Positions 59,482 through 64,000 of a DNA stretch of 64,000 nt are shown piece by piece. The stretch covers positions 335,044-399,043 of the forward strand of contig PYIZ01000010.1 of NCBI GenBank assembly GCA_003635265.1, read 5' to 3'. The translations under genes were made by a program, and so were the position numbers. The notes below the pieces were generated by a model. It did no database searches, was not told where the DNA came from, and saw nothing but the letters and a program-made list of their open reading frames with translations. This stretch comes from Candidatus Poribacteria bacterium. Lineage in GTDB: Bacteria > Poribacteria > WGA-4E > PCPOR2b. The first letter of the stretch is position 1. Each line of letters begins with the position of its first letter.

Positions 59482-59862
59482 TTAGGTGTTACGTCGATTG
59501 GATTCCTGCTTGAGCCAGTAACGAATCCCTCTACCTGCATAAGGCTCGGACTCATAACGTGGAATGACATGCAGATGAGCATGGAACACCGTTTGCCCAG
59601 CTATCGCGTCACAATTCCAACCCAAATTGTAGCCCTGTGGATTATATTCAGCATCGATCAACGCTTTGACTTCGGTAAGGAGTGAAAATGTCGAGGCGAA
59701 TTCTTCCGGGGTAAGATCAAACGCCGATTTACGATGGGCTCTTGGTACGATGATTCCCGACCCTTCTAGTACCGAGTGTTTTAAATCGATGAAAAGGCTC
59801 AACGCATTCTCAAGTGGAATGAATTCGTCGTGGACTTTTGGTGGGCAAAATGGACAACTCAG
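59482..59862 (-). CDS. HIT family protein, likely CTG start
   Basis: 126 residues read from a CTG at 59862, where AGGAGG (59876-59871) precedes by eight bases. The product begins S-C-P-F-C-P-P-K (the CxxC zinc pair of HIT proteins), followed by VHDEFIPLENALSLFIDLKH and the active-site HAHLHVIPR. The next ATG-like codon in frame is a TTG at 59802, which would drop the CxxC. HIT proteins hydrolyse or transfer nucleotide adducts. A TATAAT promoter (59889-59884) leaves almost no leader. Confidence 0.8.
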   Translation of the reverse strand: MSCPFCPPKVHDEFIPLENALSLFIDLKHSVLEGSGIIVPRAHRKSAFDLTPEEFASTFSLLTEVKALIDAEYNPQGYNLGWNCDAIAGQTVFHAHLHVIPRYESEPYAGRGIRYWLKQESNRRNT

Positions 59863-59870
59863 TGTAGCGT

Positions 59871-59889
59871 CCTCCTAATTTGTATTATA
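59871..59889 (-). promoter_or_regulatory. HIT gene -10 box and Shine-Dalgarno site
   Basis: TATAAT (59889-59884) with transcription expected near 59877, directly followed by AGGAGG (59876-59871) and the CTG at 59862. The leader is therefore about 15 bases. Confidence 0.5.
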
Positions 59890-59918
59890 ATGCAAGTTGC
59901 CATCTATCAAGATTAGCC

Positions 59919-60149
59919 TTATACTCCCGCGTTCAATGGTTGGGTGGGTGCTTGGTTCTCTATTTGTTCATAGGATAAATCGGGGAGGTTCGCTTGTTGA
60001 CGGGCGTGTTCAACGGTCATTGTTACCAAATTTCCTGAAACATCTAAATCAATGTAAATATTTTCGTTAATCTCTCTAGTTTCAACCACTTCGCGATCCG
60101 AAAATTCAACCAATGCCGTATCCGTCTCTGGAAAATACTTTACTTTCAT
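59919..60149 (-). CDS. DUF2283 family protein (antitoxin-like)
   Basis: 76 residues: MKVKYFPETDTALVEFSDREVVETREINENIYIDLDVSGNLVTMTVEHA is the DUF2283 signature. The ATG at 60149 shares a base with the stop (TGA 60151-60149) of the restored upstream frame, so the two are coupled in the proper frame. DUF2283 often pairs with DUF4258-type proteins. Confidence 0.9.
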   Translation of the reverse strand: MKVKYFPETDTALVEFSDREVVETREINENIYIDLDVSGNLVTMTVEHARQQANLPDLSYEQIENQAPTQPLNAGV

Positions 60150-60387
60150 CAATTTTCTCCCTTAAAGTTCCTATCGAAAAAGGCATTATGAACCGTCTCC
60201 CCATCTACGAGTAAAATGATCCTGAGGAACTTATTTTTTTTTCAATCTTTTTCCACTTTTTTATTCGACCGTCAGACTGAACTTCTGTATAGAGGGGATT
60301 CTTGATAGTTTCTTTAATCCATTCCATCTTAATTTTGGCGCGGTCAGGTCTTTGGCGCATGTGGAGAAAGTATTGAGTTAATTTCAA
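60149..60387 (-). pseudogene. DUF4258-like protein with one-base frameshift in an A9 tract
   Basis: The frame from ATG 60387 gives MRQRPDRAKIKMEWIKETIKNP and GRIKKWKKIEKK and then goes wrong at nine consecutive A's (sense strand) near 60233-60241. Reading ten A's continues as KFLRIILLVDGETVHNAFFDR and ends at TGA 60151, overlapping the DUF2283 ATG. So the native product is about 79 residues. Deletion, sequencing error or functional transcript slippage are all possible. Confidence 0.75.
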
Positions 60388-60483
60388 TTCTTTGCAATAG
60401 TCCTCCGTTAAATCTCCTCTAATGATTCGTTGCCCCTATTCCTACAATAGGATTAAACGCCCCAATTCAGAAATCTACCGATA

Positions 60484-60513
60484 ATTATAGTATCATAGCA
60501 GGATTTCAGTCAA
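60484..60513 (-). promoter_or_regulatory. Promoter of the DUF4258/DUF2283 module
   Basis: TTGACT (60513-60508), an 18-base spacer and TATAAT (60489-60484), about 100 bases upstream of the ATG at 60387. Confidence 0.6.
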
Positions 60514-60615
60514 GCATATAGTTGGAGATGGACTGGGAATCAAAAATTCTAGGAGATTTCTGGGTAGGATTGTAGGGTGTGTACAGAGCACTAATGGAGG
60601 AAGCTATCGAATGTT

Positions 60616-62334
60616 TCAAAACAGGAAGTAACGCTGCGCCATCGGAAGGACCTCGGCGGGTTCACAGGTGAGTAGCTCACCGTCAGCGCGGACTTCGTAG
60701 GTTTCGGGATTTACCTCAATCTTCGGTAGGTAGGTATTGTTTATCATCGCTGACTTGTCTACCTCACGGCAGTTTTTCACGGGGATAGCCGGTTTTTGTA
60801 AACTGAGACGACTCCCAATCTCTCTTTCAGCACCTGCTTGCGAGACAAAAGTATACGAGGCAGAATAGGGAACCCGTCCAAATGCACCAAACATCGGGCG
60901 CCCCAAAACTGGCTGTGGGGTCGGAATTGAGGCATTTGCGTCGCCCATCGCCGCCCAGACGAGGAATCCACCCTTCAGCACCAATTGCGGCTTGACGCCA
61001 AAAAATGCTGGGTGCCAGATAACAAGATCCGCTAGCTTACCCACTTCAATCGACCCAACATAGTCGCTGATCCCGTGGGTAATCGCCGGATTTATTGCGT
61101 ACTTGGCAACGTATCGTTTTGCACGAACGTTATCGTTGTAGCTTGTCTCTTCAGGGAGGCGACCGCGTTGCTCCTGCATCTTGTGGGCGGTCTGCCATGT
61201 GCGGAGAATCACCTCGCCAACACGCCCCATCGCCTGTGAATCGGACGCCATCATGCTAAACGCACCGAGATCGTGCAGGATGTCTTCAGCGGCAATGGTT
61301 TCTGGTCGGATCCGCGACTCCGCAAAGGCGAGATCTTCGGGAATAGAGGCATCGAGGTGGTGGCAAACCATCAACATGTCGAGGTGCTCATCAATCGTGT
61401 TGACTGTGAATGGTCGCGTGGGATTGGTCGAGGAGGGTAACACATTGCTTTGACCGCAGACTTTGATGATGTCCGGCGCATGTCCACCACCAGCGCCTTC
61501 TGTGTGGTAGGTATGAATCGTTCGCCCCTTGAACGCAGCAATCGAATCTTCAACAAAACCCGCCTCATTTAGCGTGTCCGTGTGGATAGCGACCTGCACA
61601 TCGTACTGATCGGCAACAGACAAACAACAGTCGATCGCAGCGGACGTTGTCCCCCAATCCTCATGAAGTTTTAACCCCAGCGCCCCTGCTTCAATCTGTT
61701 CGTTAAGCGATTCTGGCAACGACGAGTTTCCCTTACCTAGAAAGCCGAGATTGATTGGAAACCCCTCGGCGGCTTCCAGCATCCGCCCGATATTCCATAC
61801 GCCGGGTGTGCAGGTGGTAGCGTTGGTCCCGGTTGCGGGTCCGGTTCCTCCGCCAATCATCGTTGTGACCCCTGACGAAAGCGCTTCATCAATCTGCTGT
61901 GGACAAATGAAGTGGATATGGACATCAAGTCCTCCCGGGGTCACAATCATTCCTTCAGCGGCGATGACCTCTGTTCCCGCACCGACAATCATTCCCTCGT
62001 TGACGCCATCCATGATATTCGGATTGCCCGACTTCCCAATCCCGATGATCTTTCCGTCACGCACCCCGATGTCCGCCTTGACGATTCCCCAATAATCCAA
62101 AATCAGGGCATTCGTCAGGACAAGATCAAGAACACCTTCTGCCCTTGTAGCACCGGGCATCTGTCCCATACCATCGCGTAACGTCTTACCACCGCCAAAT
62201 TTCGACTCATCGCCGTAAACGGTATGGTCTTTTTCGACCTCAATAAATAGCCCTGTATCTGCAAGGCGGACCTTATCGCCAACGGTTGGCCCATAGATGT
62301 CAGTATATGTTCGTCGCGGAATGTTTAGTGCCAT
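60616..62334 (-). CDS. ureC: Urease alpha subunit UreC
   Basis: 572 residues, full length for the alpha subunit. The carbamylated Lys lies in [12 protein letters not shown], nickel His residues in VHIHF and [10 protein letters not shown], and the active-site lid in [34 protein letters not shown]. It splits urea to ammonia and carbamate. Genes run ureD-A-B-C; the nickel chaperones ureE, F and G do not follow here. Confidence 0.98.
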   Translation of the reverse strand: MALNIPRRTYTDIYGPTVGDKVRLADTGLFIEVEKDHTVYGDESKFGGGKTLRDGMGQMPGATRAEGVLDLVLTNALILDYWGIVKADIGVRDGKIIGIGKSGNPNIMDGVNEGMIVGAGTEVIAAEGMIVTPGGLDVHIHFICPQQIDEALSSGVTTMIGGGTGPATGTNATTCTPGVWNIGRMLEAAEGFPINLGFLGKGNSSLPESLNEQIEAGALGLKLHEDWGTTSAAIDCCLSVADQYDVQVAIHTDTLNEAGFVEDSIAAFKGRTIHTYHTEGAGGGHAPDIIKVCGQSNVLPSSTNPTRPFTVNTIDEHLDMLMVCHHLDASIPEDLAFAESRIRPETIAAEDILHDLGAFSMMASDSQAMGRVGEVILRTWQTAHKMQEQRGRLPEETSYNDNVRAKRYVAKYAINPAITHGISDYVGSIEVGKLADLVIWHPAFFGVKPQLVLKGGFLVWAAMGDANASIPTPQPVLGRPMFGAFGRVPYSASYTFVSQAGAEREIGSRLSLQKPAIPVKNCREVDKSAMINNTYLPKIEVNPETYEVRADGELLTCEPAEVLPMAQRYFLF

Positions 62335-62399
62335 TGTTCTTCCTTATATGTGGCAATAGGACTCCAATTTGAGATATGCGCCAATCAAGGGCAGTTTTT

Positions 62400-62714
62400 T
62401 TACCCTTTATCAAGCGATCCATCAGTTCGATTGTTTAGCCCATGCACGATCCGTTTGCCCTTTAATTCCGTAAGCGTCACTGTCTTTTCGTCCCCCGGCT
62501 CAAAGCGAACTGCAACTCCAGAAGGGATATTCAACCGCATCCCAAATGCTTTCTCCCGCTCAAACCTGAGCGCGGCGTTCACCTCAAAAAAGTGGAAGTG
62601 TGAACCGACCTGTATCGGTCTATCGCCGGTGTTAGCGACTATCAACTCGACAGTTTCACGCCCATCGTTGGCGGTGATGCTATTTTCTGCAAGTATATAT
62701 TCTCCGGGAATCAT
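62400..62714 (-). CDS. ureB: Urease beta subunit UreB
   Basis: 104 residues; [45 protein letters not shown] is the beta-subunit core. Eight bases follow ureA and 65 precede ureC. Part of the structural urease. Confidence 0.97.
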   Translation of the reverse strand: MIPGEYILAENSITANDGRETVELIVANTGDRPIQVGSHFHFFEVNAALRFEREKAFGMRLNIPSGVAVRFEPGDEKTVTLTELKGKRIVHGLNNRTDGSLDKG

Positions 62715-62722
62715 CTTTCCTC

Positions 62723-63025
62723 TTACCGAATCGGATTGTGAACAGTGACAAGTTTTGTGCCATCGGGAAATGTGCCTTCGACCTGTACCTCGTGCAGCAT
62801 CTCCGGCACCCCTTCCATCACATCATCGCGGCTCAGTAGTGTCGTGCCGTACTGCATCAACTCCGCAACCGATTTGCCGTCACGGATGCCCTCTAAGATT
62901 TCAGCAGTGATGATAGCAACCGCTTCAGGATAGTTGAGCGTTAATCCACGCGCCCGCCGATCCTTTGCAAGCTGCGCAGCGACGTAAATCATCAGTTTCT
63001 CTTGTTCACGCGGTGTCAAGTTCAA
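62723..63025 (-). CDS. ureA: Urease gamma subunit UreA
   Basis: 100 residues; [37 protein letters not shown] is typical of gamma subunits, ending HNPIR. 18 bases downstream of ureD. Confidence 0.97.
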   Translation of the reverse strand: MNLTPREQEKLMIYVAAQLAKDRRARGLTLNYPEAVAIITAEILEGIRDGKSVAELMQYGTTLLSRDDVMEGVPEMLHEVQVEGTFPDGTKLVTVHNPIR

Positions 63026-63043
63026 GAATCATCTCCTCCAAGT

Positions 63044-63892
63044 CTAATACTTTCTCAAGTCAACAGTTTGAATTCCAAAATGTTCCGTTTTTAGCCAATC
63101 CCAAATCGCCTGAAAGGTGGCTTGGATCGCCTCTGCGTTGTGAGCGAGCATCCGGATAACAATACCACCCCGTTGTAACTGAGCCAACCCACCAATCGAT
63201 TTTGACGGCTGATTGAGGGTTGGCTCGGCAACCTCACATAGCATCTCCCACCAATCCATCTCAAAATTACCAACCAGATACCAACTTCCCCAGCATGCAT
63301 ACTCCTCCAGCACACCGGGTCCAGTGAGGTAACGCTGGCACTTCGGTTGGATGCGGCAGGTGTCGTAAAGCAACAACCCATCCGAATCAGCCATCTCAAT
63401 GCGACTCTGATATTGCGAAAATACCAACGTTTCGCCCCGCGCCAATCGCCCCGGCATGACAATCTCCTGTAAGGCAACCTTTGCCCCACGCTCTAAAAAG
63501 AGGGAGATACCTTGAATGAAGTTCGCATCTCGGAACAGGATTGTCGAATCGGGTAGGTATTCAAAAATCGCATCTTGCCCGACCCTAACCCGCATCGATT
63601 GTGTCGCACCCTGACCGGGCATCGCATAAACTTTCGTCGATGCTTGTGTCGTCAGAGTCGCGTGAGTGTTGGGGGCGAGTGTCACGTCAATCTGGTAATC
63701 GTCCCCCTGAACCACGCCTCCCGTCGGACTCAAAAGGTACACACAAGCACAACCCGACTCGTCATAACGCGGTTTCATCACCTGCAACGGGACCCGAAAG
63801 AAACTCTCCACCATCACGGTTCGATCGTTCTGCTGTGCAAAAGCGAGTCTGAGTTCGCCGTGACGCCCGGCGTTAGAATCGATGCGTGACAT
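63044..63892 (-). CDS. ureD: Urease accessory protein UreD
   Basis: 282 residues. YLLSPTGGVVQGDDYQIDV and HATLTTQASTKVYAMPG are UreD hallmarks. It forms the nickel-loading complex with UreF and UreG. The ATG at 63892 is one base after the TAG of the ABC transporter gene (63894), so both belong to one transcript. Confidence 0.95.
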   Translation of the reverse strand: MSRIDSNAGRHGELRLAFAQQNDRTVMVESFFRVPLQVMKPRYDESGCACVYLLSPTGGVVQGDDYQIDVTLAPNTHATLTTQASTKVYAMPGQGATQSMRVRVGQDAIFEYLPDSTILFRDANFIQGISLFLERGAKVALQEIVMPGRLARGETLVFSQYQSRIEMADSDGLLLYDTCRIQPKCQRYLTGPGVLEEYACWGSWYLVGNFEMDWWEMLCEVAEPTLNQPSKSIGGLAQLQRGGIVIRMLAHNAEAIQATFQAIWDWLKTEHFGIQTVDLRKY

Positions 63893-63893
63893 A

Positions 63894-64000
63894 CTAAACG
63901 CTCAGGTACTCCCTAATCATGTTCTCGTGAAGCGCGCTGGTCTCACCATTTGCAACAATTTCACCCCGGTTCATAATGTAAAACTGCTGGCAGAACTCCC
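63894..64000 (-). CDS. urtE: C-terminal end of an ABC transporter ATP-binding protein, probably UrtE
   Basis: 35 codons remain: FCQQFYIMNRGEIVANG and MIREYLSV, the usual tail of branched-chain/urea-type ABC ATPases. Placement immediately ahead of ureD makes urea import the natural guess. Upstream part lies outside the window. Confidence 0.7.
   Translation of the reverse strand, partial: EFCQQFYIMNRGEIVANGETSALHENMIREYLSV

Overview
The window looks like a chromosomal segment of an uncultured Gram-negative bacterium of the Candidatus Poribacteria type, or a close relative in the sponge-associated and pelagic lineages. Two secreted proteins end in the C-terminal signature YPNPFNPETWIPY that follows type I dockerin repeats. 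There are also three phytanoyl-CoA dioxygenase-like genes, ASPIC/UnbV-FG-GAP proteins, giant beta-propeller lipoproteins, TonB receptors and short CCCGATAAATCGGG palindromes at about eight loci. I associate this combination with Poribacteria. The assignment is inference from gene content; no rRNA or tRNA gene was found. The outer membrane is inferred from TonB receptors, an OmpA-type protein and lipoproteins.

Layout. 1-3205 (-): a giant beta-propeller lipoprotein that runs off the left edge. 3206-4285: non-coding DNA with palindromes and two MITE-like elements. 4286-9794 (+): two TonB-dependent receptors and a TolB-like periplasmic propeller. 9882-13230: PhyH dioxygenase, O-methyltransferase, lipoprotein and rhomboid protease. 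13323-17909 (-): two microcompartment vertex (EutN/CcmL) proteins downstream of an NtrB/NtrC-type kinase and regulator, with a coiled-coil nuclease-like gene between kinase and regulator. 17976-24200 (-): hisH, two adjacent DNA methyltransferases, and the riboflavin genes ribE-[tnpB]-ribBA-ribH, in which a TnpB-bearing insertion splits the rib genes. 24512-31784 (+): secreted dockerin/sorting-domain proteins and small lipoproteins, some duplicated or decaying. 32365-35037 (+): a DUF433/DUF5615 toxin-antitoxin pair, then hydantoinase-B coupled to a tiny zinc protein. 35229-39657: membrane protein, dehydrogenase, a gene interrupted by an in-frame TGA, and a NadD-like nucleotidyltransferase. 39699-44827 (+): two FG-GAP/ASPIC proteins, one with TPRs. 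44842-52962 (-): a catabolic and carbohydrate cluster (Ldh2, Nudix, Gfo/Idh/MocA, EamA, PhyH, sugar isomerase, MurQ, TPR lipoprotein). 53225-57568: OmpA-like protein, PhyH, MtaB, four-ribbon zinc protein and S20. 57959-60387 (-): microprotein, broken lipoprotein, two toxin-antitoxin-like modules and a HIT protein. 60616-64000 (-): urease ureDABC downstream of the end of a urea-type ABC transporter gene.

Themes. Riboflavin synthesis, urea use and tRNA modification are ordinary housekeeping. The accessory content has a clear pattern of small-scale mobility and decay: palindromic repeats enter the 3' ends of genes, two related MITEs are present, a TnpB element lies inside the rib operon with one hairpin inside the ribBA reading frame, and at least four genes have a lost stop, an in-frame stop or a homopolymer frameshift. 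Several starts are non-ATG (TTG for S20 and rhomboid, CTG for the HIT protein) and are decided by strong Shine-Dalgarno sites. The points most worth following are the TnpB/ribBA junction, the orphan vertex-protein pair tied to an NtrBC system, the slippage-prone DUF4258/DUF2283 module, and the hydantoinase-B/zinc-protein pair.
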